A stretch of DNA of 64,000 bases from Chromatiales bacterium (GCA_028278145.1 JANQEV010000071.1:1-64000), one strand, 5' to 3'. Counted from the stretch's first letter, positions 1 through 9,217 are shown. Translations and numbers: made by a program. The notes: generated by a model not told the origin, from the sequence alone.

Positions 1-905
1 CCTACCGGACACACCTCCACGCAAGCAGTCCAACGACCCTTGCGGGTGCGCTGCACGCAGAAGGTACATTTCTCCACCACACCCTTCATGCGGGGGCGGT
101 TGCCCAGATAGTGGGTCACCGGGTTCATCTCTTCCTTGGGCAGGTTGGGTTCTCCCCAGTTGAAGCGGCGTGCCCAGTAGGGGCAGGCGCCGATACACAT
201 ACGGCAGCCGATGCACCAGTTGTAATCGATTACCACGATGCCGTCCGGGTCACGGTAGGTGGTACGCACCGGACACACCTTGACGCAGGGTGGCTTCTCG
301 CACTGCATGCACTGCATGGGGAAATAGAAGGCGTCCTTCTCCGGCACCTGGTCCGGTTGGTAGTAGTGCTGGCCTTCCAAAACAACGCCGGACGGTTTGT
401 AGGCATTGCCACCTACCTGGACACCATACTCGTGACCCTCTTCCGGTGGGTAGCCATGCTTGGCTGTATCCTCTGCTGAGAAGTTACCCTTCTCCATACG
501 CAATACCCGGATCCACTCGATCTGCTGCTCATCACCGCGAGACTGGTTGTTTTCGGCTACGCATGCCTTGACGCAGCGGCGGCAACCTATGCACTTCTGG
601 ATGTTCAGGGCATAACCGAACAGCACGCCGTCGATGGCTTCGCTACCGTCTACGGTGACCTTTTTTCCAAACTCTTCTGAGTAGCGTTTCTCCAGGCGCT
701 CTATTGCCTCCTGCTTCTCCTCTTCCGTCATCAAGCGGTAGTTCTTCTGGAAGTGCTCGGCCCAGGTAACGTTTGTAGTCGCCGCGGCCGGTTTGGTATC
801 TGCCAGCAGCGCTGCGGCACCGGTAACGGATGCCACGCTATAGGTGCCGGCCTTGCGCAGGAAGTCGCGGCGGGAGGTGCTTTTTATACTGTCTTCTTTG
901 GACAT
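1..905 (-). CDS. Tat-exported four-cluster ferredoxin subunit of a molybdopterin-type oxidoreductase (3' end cut by window)
   Basis: Reading minus from an ATG at 905 the frame stays open to the window edge (about 301 codons). Residues 11-20 hold a twin-arginine motif (SRRDFLRKAG), so the folded protein is exported. Four cysteine groups follow: C105/108/111/115, C199/202/207/211, C231/234/237/241 and C280/283/295/299. This is the layout of the NrfC/PsrB/TtrB/DsrO family of four [4Fe-4S] electron-transfer subunits, which pass electrons between a catalytic molybdopterin subunit and a membrane quinol subunit. A GGGGG ribosome site lies just upstream of the start. The catalytic partner should lie beyond position 1, so the substrate (formate, polysulfide, tetrathionate and so on) cannot be told. 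It follows a small Tat protein and a sigma-54 promoter. Confidence 0.85.
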   Translation of the reverse strand, partial: MSKEDSIKSTSRRDFLRKAGTYSVASVTGAAALLADTKPAAATTNVTWAEHFQKNYRLMTEEEKQEAIERLEKRYSEEFGKKVTVDGSEAIDGVLFGYALNIQKCIGCRRCVKACVAENNQSRGDEQQIEWIRVLRMEKGNFSAEDTAKHGYPPEEGHEYGVQVGGNAYKPSGVVLEGQHYYQPDQVPEKDAFYFPMQCMQCEKPPCVKVCPVRTTYRDPDGIVVIDYNWCIGCRMCIGACPYWARRFNWGEPNLPKEEMNPVTHYLGNRPRMKGVVEKCTFCVQRTRKGRWTACVEVCPV

Positions 906-966
906 CAATTACCCCCAGATTGGATGTAAATCGAATGAAACAAAATTTGTTACTGATGGCGGAGCA

Positions 967-1299
967 TCAGGAATGATTGGTGTGGTGATTGATGAGTGTC
1001 TGCACCATATCCGTCTTCTCCTGCTCGGACATGACTACATACTCACGCTTCTGCAACTCATCCTCACCGGCGTGACTATCCTTTATATAGTGATCCCGCA
1101 TGTTGGGTTCGGGGAGTGAATCCACTACCGTCTTGGCTAGCCCAGCTGTGGTGGTGATTGAAACCGCGCCAACGGCAGTGCGTTTAAAAAAGCTGCGCCT
1201 GCCATTTGCCGAGGTTGTGTCCTGTGCTGATTGTGCGTCTGAGGCGGTACGCTCGATCGTTAACAGCTTCCTGGCTGCACTGATTATTTTTTTTACCAT
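967..1299 (-). CDS. Small twin-arginine signal protein, first gene of the redox operon
   Basis: A 110-residue protein with a central twin-arginine motif (GRRSFFKR, R34-R35) followed by a short Ala/Thr/Val-rich hydrophobic stretch. The C-terminal half is polar with no cysteines, so it binds no Fe-S cluster itself. Small Tat-signal proteins of this kind are known next to molybdopterin oxidoreductases, notably formate dehydrogenase regions. It ends 61 bases before the ferredoxin subunit, so the two are probably one operon. The start is supported by a GGGGGAGAGG ribosome site directly before ATG. Specific function unknown; accessory role inferred from position. Confidence 0.7.
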   Translation of the reverse strand: MVKKIISAARKLLTIERTASDAQSAQDTTSANGRRSFFKRTAVGAVSITTTAGLAKTVVDSLPEPNMRDHYIKDSHAGEDELQKREYVVMSEQEKTDMVQTLINHHTNHS

Positions 1300-1482
1300 C
1301 CTCTCCCCCGTTTATTATTTGGGTAGTTCCAAACTTTGGAACATCAACACTCTTAGCGGCTGAAATTGATGTGTCGCGTTCGATCAAATATCAGAACGGC
1401 AGCAAATCATCCTGCCTGGTACTCATGCCAAGAGATAACCATGCGCATCAGAGCGCAAAATAAAAAAATCTTCACGAACATG

Positions 1483-1498
1483 TGCAATGGATGTGCCA
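1483..1498 (-). promoter_or_regulatory. Sigma-54 (RpoN) -24/-12 promoter for the redox operon
   Basis: On the minus strand the sequence TGGCAC-ATCCA-TTGCA matches the -24/-12 consensus, with the invariant GG and GC separated by exactly ten bases. It points toward the Tat protein start at 1299, giving a leader of about 170 bases. Sigma-54 promoters need an enhancer-binding protein; candidate sites lie 90-190 bases upstream at 1588-1604 and 1654-1670. No such regulator gene is in the window. Confidence 0.75.
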
Positions 1499-1587
1499 TA
1501 AATGCTGTGGCTATATGCAACATCAGGTTTTACAAGAAAAAACTGACGTCTAGTAATTTAGGCTTTGGGAGCTTGTTTTGTGGGTAT

Positions 1588-1604
1588 TCATGACAATATG
1601 ACAT
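1588..1604 (-). promoter_or_regulatory. Upstream activator site 1, TGTCA-N3-TGTCA
   Basis: Read on the minus strand this is ATGTCATATTGTCATGA, a TGTCA pair spaced by three bases that is also an imperfect palindrome (outer arms TCATG / CATGA including the next two bases on the right). It lies about 90 bases upstream of the sigma-54 -24 element, the usual distance for an enhancer-binding protein, and recurs at 1654-1670. Confidence 0.5.
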
Positions 1605-1653
1605 GAATGCGGGTAGGTATATTGTTATATGGTTGTTATAGAAAAGAAAAAAG

Positions 1654-1670
1654 TCATGACAAAATGACAT
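1654..1670 (-). promoter_or_regulatory. Upstream activator site 2, TGTCA-N3-TGTCA
   Basis: Minus-strand ATGTCATTTTGTCATGA differs from the site at 1588-1604 by one base. The two copies start 66 bases apart, about six helical turns, as expected for two dimers of one activator. The rest of the roughly 500-base gap between the Tat gene and suhB shows no credible coding frame. Confidence 0.5.
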
Positions 1671-1806
1671 TAGGTGCGGATTGGAAGTATCGTCACAATG
1701 ATACGGCCAGCATTGTCTCAATCATAGGTTCAGTTACAGGATATACCGACACATATAACTGCATAGCAGTACATGTCTTATGCTTAGGGTGGAGTCAGGA
1801 TAGGGC

Positions 1807-2604
1807 TCAGAAACTTATTTGCTTCGTAAGATGTGGCTTAATCAGCTTTAACATGGCTGCATGGGTCTTGAGGCCGCCTGCAACTACATTTCCTGATTCG
1901 AAAAAACGTTCACCGCCGCTCAGATCACTTATGGTTCCACCAGCCTCACGAATCAGCAGGGCGCCGGCTGCAAAATCCCACTCAGACAACCCCAGCTCCC
2001 AGAAACCATCCAGCCGGCCTGCTGCTATGTAGGCAAAGTCCAGAGCAGCAGATCCGGGACGGCGAATTCCCGCTGTGTCAGAGACCATATCGCGGAACAT
2101 ACCCATATAGGCATCCAGATGGCTGAGCTCACGATAGGGGAAGCCGGTTCCAATCAGAGCACCTTCCATCCCTTTACGTTGGGTTACCCGAATACGTCGG
2201 TCATTCAGAAAGGCCCCGGAACCGCGGGTGGCACTGAACATCTCTTCGCGCAGTGGGTCATAGATAACACCGTGCTCCAGCTGGTCATGGTGTTTCAGGG
2301 CTATGGATATGGAGAATTGTGGGTTTCCATGCAGGTAGTTGGTAGTTCCGTCCAGAGGATCGATTACCCACTGATACTCATTTCCCTTATGGCTACCACT
2401 CTCTTCCCCCAGAATGGCGTGGTTTGGGTAGGACTTGCGCAGGACCTCAATAATCGCCTGTTCCGCTGCCTTATCCACCTCAGAAACAAAATCATTCTTT
2501 TTCTTTTCTGTGACGGTAAGAGTGTCGGTGTGCTCAAAATAGCGTAGCAGGATGTTACCTGCGCTACGGGCTGCGCGAACTGCAATATTAATCATCGGGT
2601 GCAT
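1807..2604 (-). CDS. suhB: Inositol-1-monophosphatase family protein SuhB
   Basis: A 265-residue Mg-dependent phosphatase. Inositol monophosphatase motifs are present: the acidic pair in LGEESG, WVIDPLDGTTNYLHG holding the metal-binding Asp residues (about D83 and D86), and WDFAAGALLIREAGG near the C terminus. In E. coli SuhB also joins rRNA transcription complexes with NusA and NusG. A TTG nine bases upstream could extend the frame, but ATG at 2604 gives MHPMINIAVRAAR, which aligns with the E. coli start. It is transcribed divergently from trmJ, a common gammaproteobacterial arrangement. Confidence 0.93.
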   Translation of the reverse strand: MHPMINIAVRAARSAGNILLRYFEHTDTLTVTEKKKNDFVSEVDKAAEQAIIEVLRKSYPNHAILGEESGSHKGNEYQWVIDPLDGTTNYLHGNPQFSISIALKHHDQLEHGVIYDPLREEMFSATRGSGAFLNDRRIRVTQRKGMEGALIGTGFPYRELSHLDAYMGMFRDMVSDTAGIRRPGSAALDFAYIAAGRLDGFWELGLSEWDFAAGALLIREAGGTISDLSGGERFFESGNVVAGGLKTHAAMLKLIKPHLTKQISF

Positions 2605-2748
2605 GGGCGGCAAAGATACAGCAACGGCATGGCAGTTTAAAGGGTTTTAACCAATAATTAGGGTAAGTAGCCGGAGGTTGATGCACGGCTATTCAAACTT
2701 GACCCGGATCTATGACTTCAATTTTTTTATCCTGTAATCTTCTTCATC

Positions 2749-3468
2749 ATGCTAAGTAATATAAGAATTGTCCTGATCGGTACCACCCATCCTGGAAATA
2801 TTGGTGCCGTGGCCCGTGCCATGAAAAATATGTGCCTGGAGCATCTCTACCTGGTTCGACCCAGGCACTACCCAAGTGCCGAAGCTACAGACCGGGCCTC
2901 CGGTGCTCATGATGTGTTAAGCCAGGCTCGGGTGTGTGAGAGTCTGGATGAGGCCCTGGAGGGGTGCCGCATGGTTGCTGGTGCCAGTGCCCGAACCCGC
3001 AGCGTGAAATGGACCCAGGTTACGCCACGGCAGTGTGCACAAACCATGCTGCAGGAAGCAGAGCAGGGAGAGGTTGCTATCATATTTGGTCGCGAAAGTT
3101 CCGGGCTCACTAACGCTGAGCTGGATCGCTGTCATCTGTTGGTGCATATCCTGGCAAATGAGGAGTACAGTTCACTCAACCTCTCTCAGGCAGTACAGGT
3201 GGTGGCATATGAAATCCATCAGGGTTCTCTGGATCAGGATGGTTCACAACCAGAGCGCCAGGACGTGGCTACAGCAGAGGAGATGGAGGGTCTGTTTCAG
3301 CACCTGGAGCAGACCATGGAGGATATCGGTTTCTCTGATCCACGCCAGTCAGATAAGCTGCAACGCAGATTACGCAGGTTGTTTTTTCGTGCCCGCCCGG
3401 ACCAGGATGAGATCAATATCTTGCGCGGTATTTTCAGTGCTGCCCAGGGACGCAAGTCTATGAAGTGA
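2749..3468 (+). CDS. trmJ: tRNA (cytidine/uridine-32-2'-O)-methyltransferase TrmJ
   Basis: A 239-residue SPOUT-class methyltransferase that puts a 2'-O-methyl group on position 32 of several tRNAs. The three knot motifs are visible: THPGNIGAVARAM (13-25, with the catalytic Arg), FGRESSGL (113-120) and NEEYSSLNLSQAVQ (137-150), the last two forming the S-adenosylmethionine pocket. Length is normal for the family. The suhB / trmJ / cysE / isc order is classic in gammaproteobacteria. It ends 122 bases before the next gene with no clear terminator between. Confidence 0.93.
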   Translation: MLSNIRIVLIGTTHPGNIGAVARAMKNMCLEHLYLVRPRHYPSAEATDRASGAHDVLSQARVCESLDEALEGCRMVAGASARTRSVKWTQVTPRQCAQTMLQEAEQGEVAIIFGRESSGLTNAELDRCHLLVHILANEEYSSLNLSQAVQVVAYEIHQGSLDQDGSQPERQDVATAEEMEGLFQHLEQTMEDIGFSDPRQSDKLQRRLRRLFFRARPDQDEINILRGIFSAAQGRKSMK

Positions 3469-3590
3469 AGAGTGTACGTAACATTACATTCATTTTTTCT
3501 TTCTCTATTATTTCTAGTTTGATCGGTCAAGTAAGGGCAGGTTGACTATATTAAATGTATATATGTGTGTTTCTGTAAAGGATGCATGAC

Positions 3591-4019
3591 ATGGCTAAAA
3601 AGAAGAGTAAAGAAGACAAGAAGTTTGAAAAAAAACGGAAAAAATTGGCCGAAAGGCTGAAACGGGATCTTTCCGAGTTGCTGGAATTGACACTGGTTAC
3701 TGGTGAAATGTCCCCTGAGTCCTTGGGATACCTGTTAAAGGGATTGGGTAATACACTGACCAAGACCCAGAAGGCGCATGGTAAAAGTGATCATCTGCGT
3801 CATGCTGGAAGATTCTTGGAAAACCTGCATAAAGAGCACAAAAAAATCATAGAGCAGGGCCAGCTTGCCAAGGAAGAACATGATCAATTACAACTAATAC
3901 GGATCAAACGCATGACCAAGAAGGGCAAGAAACCGGCAGAGATCGCCCGGATCCTGCGTAAAGAGGGTGAACGGGTCACGGCCGATGCCATTCGGCGGGT
4001 ACTGAAAAAAGAAAAGTGA
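3591..4019 (+). CDS. Small highly basic hypothetical protein with possible C-terminal helix-turn-helix
   Basis: A 142-residue Lys/Arg-rich soluble protein that I do not recognise. The N-terminal 30 residues are mostly Lys, Glu and Arg and probably helical; residues 35-60 (LSELLELTLVTGEMSPESLGYLLKG region) form a short apolar segment; the end (KKPAEIARILRK...VTADAIRRVLKK) has helix-turn-helix spacing, suggesting nucleic-acid binding. An ATG at 3582 would add three residues, but the AAAGGA ribosome site at 3577-3582 fits the 3591 ATG. It lies alone between trmJ and a chemoreceptor with no evident partner. Confidence 0.7.
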   Translation: MAKKKSKEDKKFEKKRKKLAERLKRDLSELLELTLVTGEMSPESLGYLLKGLGNTLTKTQKAHGKSDHLRHAGRFLENLHKEHKKIIEQGQLAKEEHDQLQLIRIKRMTKKGKKPAEIARILRKEGERVTADAIRRVLKKEK

Positions 4020-4020
4020 G

Positions 4021-4076
4021 TGCTCATATCCAGATGGTGTTAGTAATATCTTAAGGAAGATATGGCTGTTTGAGCA
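4021..4076. other. Imperfect hairpin 3' of the small basic gene
   Basis: Just after the stop codon, TGCTCA (4021-4026) can pair with TGAGCA (4071-4076), and inside it ATATCTT / AAGATAT form a seven-base stem over a four-base loop. There is no run of T after it, so it is at best a weak terminator or an mRNA-end structure. The rest of the gap to 4262 is AT-rich and shows no gene. Confidence 0.35.
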
Positions 4077-4261
4077 CAGATATATAGCCGTTGGCATTCC
4101 TCAACTTGCATAGCATCTCAGAACCAACACACAGATCTCATTTGCATCTGATAATACCGGTGTTGCCTATTCCAATCTTCTCTTAATGCTCCTGGGAATA
4201 AAAGATAACATTATGATCTGTATGTAATTATTTACGCTGCCCCCAAGTTGTTAAAAAAAAT

Positions 4262-4288
4262 TAAACTTTTTGTTCATACTGTCGCTAT
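4262..4288 (+). promoter_or_regulatory. Probable sigma-28 (FliA) promoter for the chemoreceptor
   Basis: TAAACTTT (4262-4269), an 11-base spacer, then GTCGCTAT (4281-4288). The flagellar sigma-28 consensus is TAAAGTTT-N11-GCCGATAA: the -35 half matches at 7 of 8, the -10 half at 5 of 8, and the spacing is exact. It sits 32 bases upstream of a chemoreceptor gene, a typical sigma-28 target class. Confidence 0.5.
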
Positions 4289-4319
4289 TTTTGAGTATCC
4301 ATAAAATATAAAGATATGC

Positions 4320-6350
4320 ATGATGCAAAAAATACTGGGCAATCTATATACACTTACCGGGCTTAATAGACTGAGTATCAGTAAAAAGCTACTCCTGCTA
4401 AGCCTGGTGTTCCTCACAATTATCAGTGCTATGGTGATGTATACTGCCACCACGCTGGATGGTCAGAAAAGTGATGGTACAGTGGTAAATATGGCCGGAC
4501 GCCAGCGCATGCTGACCCAAAAGTTCACCAAGGAGTTCTACCTGGCCCTGCAACAGGCCAAGGGTGATAATGCTAGTTTTAACACTGGTCAGATGGAGAA
4601 AACCAAGCAGTTGTTCACTGTTACGCTGCAGGCGCTAGACCAGGGTGGCAAGACCTATCGGGATCTTAGTATGACCAAGCCGATAGATCTTCCTGTAATG
4701 GACAATCAGCAGGTCAGTGCCAAGCTGAAAGATGTGGATAGGTTGTGGCAGGAACTGTTGTCAGCAGTGGCTAAAGTCAAGCCAGCCAGTCACAGTGTGG
4801 ATCAGTTGGTCCAGATCAATAAACTAAGCGTCAAGGTCCTGGCTACAATGAATCAGGCTGTAGGCATGTTGGCCGCTGCCTCGGATAATAAAGTACAGTC
4901 CATGCTTAACAACCAGAAATGGATCTGGGGTTTTGCGGTACTGGGCTCTGTAATCATAGCCTGGTTAATCGCCCACAATATTGTTACCCCCCTTTCACAA
5001 GTGGTCACTTCAGCACAGAGAATCAGTAGTGGAGATCTCAAGGCTTATGCCCAGGAGAAACCTCATCGGGATGAGCTTGGTATATTGCTGAAAAATGTTG
5101 AAAAGATGCGCTCGGTACTGAGTAATATTATCCATACGGTGCAGCAGAATAGTGCTCAGATGTCCCATTCGTCGCTACAGATTGCAACTATTTCCAGTGA
5201 AATTTCCACTATTAGCGAGCAGGAGCAGGATAGTTCCAAACAGGTACTGAGTGCCACTACTTCTTTACAGCAGATAGCAAACACCGTAAGTGATCACATC
5301 CAGCAGGCAACAGAGACGGCGGAAGAGACTCGTACCGTGGCACAGAATGGCTTCGGAGTGGTGCAGGAGAGTATCAGTGAGCTTGGAAGTGCTGTTGAGA
5401 GCGTGAATGTTACGGCCACCCAGATGGAATCGGTGAAAAGCGCTACTGACCAGATTCATGCAATTATAACGGCAATTGATAATATCGCGGCGCAAACCAA
5501 TCTGCTGGCGTTAAATGCAGCAATTGAAGCTGCCCGGGCCGGTGAGCATGGCCGTGGCTTTGCGGTAGTGGCAGATGAGGTGCGTAGTCTGGCATCGCGG
5601 ACTGCAGAATCTACTACGGAGATAACAAGTCTGATTGAAGAACTTACCAGTCAGGTGCAAGATTCAGTACAATCCATGCAGCGTGTGACAGAGCAGGTGC
5701 ACCAGTCCCAGGAAAAATCTGAGCAGACACTTGCAACCTTTGATGCCATGACTGATGGCATCAATAAAAATACTGAAAATTCGGCCCAGATTGCCCAACT
5801 CAATCAGCAGCAGGCAGAGCAGTTAGAGTCGTTACACAATGAACTTAATGAGCTGTTCGATGTTCTGGCTGAAAGTGCCGAGAAGGCCGGTTCCACTTCT
5901 CTGGTTGCAAGTGATCTGCACACAGTTTCGGATGATCTGGACAGGTTATTACATCGCTTCCAGACCGATACCCCTGCAGCACAGGATCGCACTGACAATG
6001 AACAACGGCGCCATCCGCGTATTGATAATCAGATTAAGGTAATGCTGCATCAAGGTAGTAATCATATAGAAGGAATTACCCAGGACATCAGTATGAGTGG
6101 ATTGCAGATCAAGTGTACAAAAGAACTTGATGCCACACAGGATCTGGACCTGGAGATACATCTATACCTACCAAAAGGGGAGCATGAAGTAGAAGATGAG
6201 GTGCTGAGGGTAAAAGGATACATAGTCCGCTCTGATGCAAAACCAGATGGTGTGTTTTACGGCATCAAGTTCCGCAGGATAGCTGGGGCGGATAAATCAC
6301 AGCTGAAAAAGGTATTTGAACATTTCAAAAAGCCCCATCAGTATGCTTGA
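4320..6350 (+). CDS. Methyl-accepting chemotaxis protein with PilJ/NarX-type sensor and C-terminal PilZ domain
   Basis: A 676-residue membrane receptor. Segments: membrane helix about 22-42; periplasmic PilJ/NarX-like region about 45-200 with the conserved [13 protein letters not shown] box (55-67); second membrane helix about 201-220; HAMP about 221-275; coiled-coil signalling domain with the hairpin tip [20 protein letters not shown] near 389-408; and a PilZ domain about 562-668 with RRHPR (563-567) and DISMSG (589-594), the two c-di-GMP-binding motifs. It should therefore take a periplasmic signal and second-messenger input and act on a CheA kinase. ATG at 4320 or 4323 are both possible. 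No che gene is nearby, so it is an orphan receptor. Confidence 0.92.
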   Translation: MMQKILGNLYTLTGLNRLSISKKLLLLSLVFLTIISAMVMYTATTLDGQKSDGTVVNMAGRQRMLTQKFTKEFYLALQQAKGDNASFNTGQMEKTKQLFTVTLQALDQGGKTYRDLSMTKPIDLPVMDNQQVSAKLKDVDRLWQELLSAVAKVKPASHSVDQLVQINKLSVKVLATMNQAVGMLAAASDNKVQSMLNNQKWIWGFAVLGSVIIAWLIAHNIVTPLSQVVTSAQRISSGDLKAYAQEKPHRDELGILLKNVEKMRSVLSNIIHTVQQNSAQMSHSSLQIATISSEISTISEQEQDSSKQVLSATTSLQQIANTVSDHIQQATETAEETRTVAQNGFGVVQESISELGSAVESVNVTATQMESVKSATDQIHAIITAIDNIAAQTNLLALNAAIEAARAGEHGRGFAVVADEVRSLASRTAESTTEITSLIEELTSQVQDSVQSMQRVTEQVHQSQEKSEQTLATFDAMTDGINKNTENSAQIAQLNQQQAEQLESLHNELNELFDVLAESAEKAGSTSLVASDLHTVSDDLDRLLHRFQTDTPAAQDRTDNEQRRHPRIDNQIKVMLHQGSNHIEGITQDISMSGLQIKCTKELDATQDLDLEIHLYLPKGEHEVEDEVLRVKGYIVRSDAKPDGVFYGIKFRRIAGADKSQLKKVFEHFKKPHQYA

Positions 6351-6583
6351 TCAGTAACTGTCTGACAGGGTTCGAGTGCTGCTTGTCAGGGATATACAAA
6401 TACCAAAGTTTTTTAGTATGCAGCTGCAGTGAGATGTAGTAGAGGCTTTGTACCAAATATCTGCCAGATAGTGATTTGATACCGAACATAGAAAAGATTC
6501 TGCAGAACTGGCCAGGATGAATAATAATCTAGTAGAATTATAAGTCTTTCTAGACGTATCTATTTCAGGCCAGGATTAACCCC

Positions 6584-7387
6584 ATGTTTTCAAGACTCAA
6601 AGAGGATATCGCGTGCGTTTTCGATCGTGATCCTGCTGCTCGTAACTCTTTTGAAGTCATAACAGCTTACCCAGGCCTGCATGCAGTGGTCATACACCGA
6701 TTTACCCACAAGCTGTGGAAGGCTGGTTTTTATTGGCTGGCGCGGGCTATTTCACACTTTGGGCGTTGGGTTACCGGAATTGAGATCCATCCAGGTGCAG
6801 TTATCGGGCGTCGCTTCTTCATTGATCATGGTATGGGTGTGGTGATAGGAGAGACAGCTGTAATTGGCGAAGACTGCACTCTGTACCATGGAGTGACATT
6901 GGGAGGTACCAGCTGGAAAAAGGGCAAGCGCCACCCAACCCTGGGTAACAATGTGGTTGTGGGAGCCGGGGCCAAGGTGCTGGGGCCAATTGAGGTCGGT
7001 GATGGTGCCAGGGTAGGTTCCAATGCCGTAGTGGTGAAATCTGTGCCTGCCGGTGCTACTGCTATAGGTGTTCCCGGACGCCTGGTGGAGACCAGCAATC
7101 AGGGAGATGACACGCGCCGTAAGGAGATGGCAAGCAAGATGGGCTTCGATGCCTATGGAGCTACACAGGATGCTCCAGACCCGGTGGCGCATGCCATCAA
7201 CTGTATGTTGGATCATATCCACGTCATGGATAAACGCATGCAATCCATGTGTGAGGCCATTCGTGAGGTAAGTGGTGAGCAACTGGATACTGAGCTGCCC
7301 AGCCTGGACTCTTGCGAGATCGCATCAACCGCAGAAGAATTGAGCAAATTGGACCCAAAAAACCACTCTGATTCCTCGTCAGAATGA
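6584..7387 (+). CDS. cysE: Serine O-acetyltransferase
   Basis: A 267-residue cytoplasmic enzyme that makes O-acetyl-L-serine, the first committed step of cysteine synthesis. The middle (about 65-165) is a left-handed beta-helix of hexapeptide repeats with [30 protein letters not shown] and GVPGR motifs. The tail (about 170-267) is polar and variable. It is immediately upstream of iscR, so cysteine supply lies beside its consumer IscS. The 83-base gap to iscR carries a separate promoter, so co-transcription is optional. The 230-base gap before it shows only weak inverted repeats. Confidence 0.95.
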   Translation: MFSRLKEDIACVFDRDPAARNSFEVITAYPGLHAVVIHRFTHKLWKAGFYWLARAISHFGRWVTGIEIHPGAVIGRRFFIDHGMGVVIGETAVIGEDCTLYHGVTLGGTSWKKGKRHPTLGNNVVVGAGAKVLGPIEVGDGARVGSNAVVVKSVPAGATAIGVPGRLVETSNQGDDTRRKEMASKMGFDAYGATQDAPDPVAHAINCMLDHIHVMDKRMQSMCEAIREVSGEQLDTELPSLDSCEIASTAEELSKLDPKNHSDSSSE

Positions 7388-7405
7388 CTGGTCTGATTCT
7401 GTGGA

Positions 7406-7438
7406 ATAGTTGACCGAATTACTCAGTAATAGTATATT
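7406..7438 (+). promoter_or_regulatory. iscR promoter with overlapping type-1 IscR site
   Basis: TTGACC (7410-7415) and TATATT (7433-7438) are 17 bases apart, a good sigma-70 promoter. ATAGTTGACC-GAATTACTCAGT (7406-7427) resembles the type-1 IscR operator of the E. coli isc operon, so cluster-loaded IscR would cover the -35 element and repress. The start codon of iscR follows at 7471. Confidence 0.7.
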
Positions 7439-7470
7439 AGTATTATTAGATACACTTTGGAGTAGTAGAC

Positions 7471-7968
7471 GTGAAGCTTACCACAAAGGGTCGCTACGCA
7501 GTAACTGCGATGCTGGATTTGGCCCTTCATTCCGGATCTGGACCGATCACACTGGCTGATATCGCCAAGAGGCAGGGAATCTCACTATCCTACCTGGAGC
7601 AGCTGTTTGCACGCCTGCGCAGAAAGGATCTGGTATCCAGCGTCCGCGGGCCTGGCGGTGGCTATATGTTGAGTCGCGGCTCAGAGGAGATATCCGTTGC
7701 TGCGGTGATCACTGCTGTGGATGAGACTGTTGATACCACCCGTTGTGGTGGCGCCCAGAATTGCCAGGATAATCAACCATGTCTAACCCATGATCTGTGG
7801 CACGATCTCAGTGATCGTATCCATGAGTATCTGAGTTGTATATCTCTGCATGACCTGGTCATGCGTAAAGGTGTTCAGAGGGTTTCTGAGCGGCAAGATC
7901 ATGTAATTGACACTACTGATCTGGAGTCAAGGGTTGCCTCTACTGCCAGATCTCACCCAAGTATATAG
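7471..7968 (+). CDS. iscR: Fe-S cluster assembly transcriptional regulator IscR
   Basis: A 165-residue Rrf2-family winged-helix repressor that senses Fe-S status. The DNA-binding part is residues 1-60; the [2Fe-2S] ligands are C92, C98, C104 and H107, at the same positions as in E. coli IscR. It starts with GTG ([17 protein letters not shown] follows) behind a GGAG ribosome site. As holo-protein it should repress its own promoter at 7406-7438, giving feedback on the whole isc operon. Confidence 0.96.
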   Translation: MKLTTKGRYAVTAMLDLALHSGSGPITLADIAKRQGISLSYLEQLFARLRRKDLVSSVRGPGGGYMLSRGSEEISVAAVITAVDETVDTTRCGGAQNCQDNQPCLTHDLWHDLSDRIHEYLSCISLHDLVMRKGVQRVSERQDHVIDTTDLESRVASTARSHPSI

Positions 7969-8002
7969 AATTTCACGGAAATTATTTCTGGAGTATGAAT
8001 TA

Positions 8003-9217
8003 ATGAAGTTACCGGTCTATATGGATTATTCGGCAACCACCCCGGTCGATCCCCGGGTTGCCGAGAGCATGATGGCATGTCTCACTCCCGATGGCGTGTT
8101 TGGTAACCCTGCATCCCGTTCCCACCAGTATGGCTGGGATGCGGAACAGCTGGTGGAAGAGGCGCGTAAGAATGTTGCCGGCCTGGTTAATGCCGATCCC
8201 AAAGAGATTGTCTGGACCTCAGGTGCAACTGAATCGGATAACCTGGCTATCAAGGGTGTTGCCCACTTCTATAAGAAACGTGGTAAGCACATCATCACCA
8301 GCAAGACTGAACATAAGGCAGTACTGGACAGTTGCCGCCAACTGGAGCGGGAAGGGTTTGAAGTTACCTATATGGATCCTGAGCCCAATGGCCTGATTGA
8401 CCTGGGCAAGCTGGAAGCCGCCATGCGCGATGACACCGTCCTGGTTTCAATTATGCATGTGAACAACGAGATCGGCGTGGTACAGGATATCGAAGCCATT
8501 GGTGAGCTGACCAGATCGAAAAAGATCTTGTTCCATGTGGATGCCGCCCAGAGTGCCGGTAAGGTGCCGATTGATCTGGCTCAGATGAAGGTAGACCTGA
8601 TGTCTTTCTCGGCACATAAGATCTATGGACCCAAGGGGATTGGTGCCCTGTATGTAAGGCGTAAGCCCAGGGTGCGTCTCGAGGCCCAGATGCATGGTGG
8701 TGGCCATGAGCGTGGCATGCGTTCCGGTACCCTGGCCACCCATCAGATTGTAGGAATGGGCGAGGCCTTCCGGATTGCCGGTGAGGAGATGCAAGCTGAG
8801 AATGAGAAACTGCAGGCCCTGCGTAACCGTCTCTGGGATGGTATCAAGGACATGGAAGAGGTATACGTGAACGGTGATCTGGAGCATCGTGTGGCAGGTA
8901 ACCTGAATGTGAGCTTTAATTTTGTAGAGGGTGAGTCACTGATTCTGGCTCTACGTGATATAGCGGTTTCTTCCGGTTCCGCCTGCACCTCGGCCAGCCT
9001 GGAACCCAGCTATGTACTACGTGCACTGGGCCGGGATGATGAGCTGGCTCATAGCTCAATACGTTTCACATTTGGCCGCTTTTCTACTGAGGAAGAGGTA
9101 GATATGGTGGTCAACAAAATTAGACATGAGGTAACGCGTCTGCGTGACTTATCTCCCTTATGGGAGATGTTCAAGGATGGTATAGATTTGAAATCCATTC
9201 AGTGGTCAGGGCATTAG
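8003..9217 (+). CDS. iscS: Cysteine desulfurase IscS
   Basis: A 404-residue PLP enzyme that takes sulfur from cysteine and hands persulfide to IscU, ThiI, TusA and other acceptors. The start [19 protein letters not shown] and the length match E. coli IscS; the frame runs open farther upstream into iscR, but ATG at 8003 is clearly the start. The PLP lysine is in [12 protein letters not shown] and the catalytic loop cysteine is C328 in [14 protein letters not shown], the E. coli position. Confidence 0.97.
   Translation: MKLPVYMDYSATTPVDPRVAESMMACLTPDGVFGNPASRSHQYGWDAEQLVEEARKNVAGLVNADPKEIVWTSGATESDNLAIKGVAHFYKKRGKHIITSKTEHKAVLDSCRQLEREGFEVTYMDPEPNGLIDLGKLEAAMRDDTVLVSIMHVNNEIGVVQDIEAIGELTRSKKILFHVDAAQSAGKVPIDLAQMKVDLMSFSAHKIYGPKGIGALYVRRKPRVRLEAQMHGGGHERGMRSGTLATHQIVGMGEAFRIAGEEMQAENEKLQALRNRLWDGIKDMEEVYVNGDLEHRVAGNLNVSFNFVEGESLILALRDIAVSSGSACTSASLEPSYVLRALGRDDELAHSSIRFTFGRFSTEEEVDMVVNKIRHEVTRLRDLSPLWEMFKDGIDLKSIQWSGH

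Noticed and set aside
1588-1670. Paired TGTCA-N3-TGTCA words considered as a short CRISPR or att site
   Set aside because: Only two copies, with distance and sigma-54 context that fit activator sites better.
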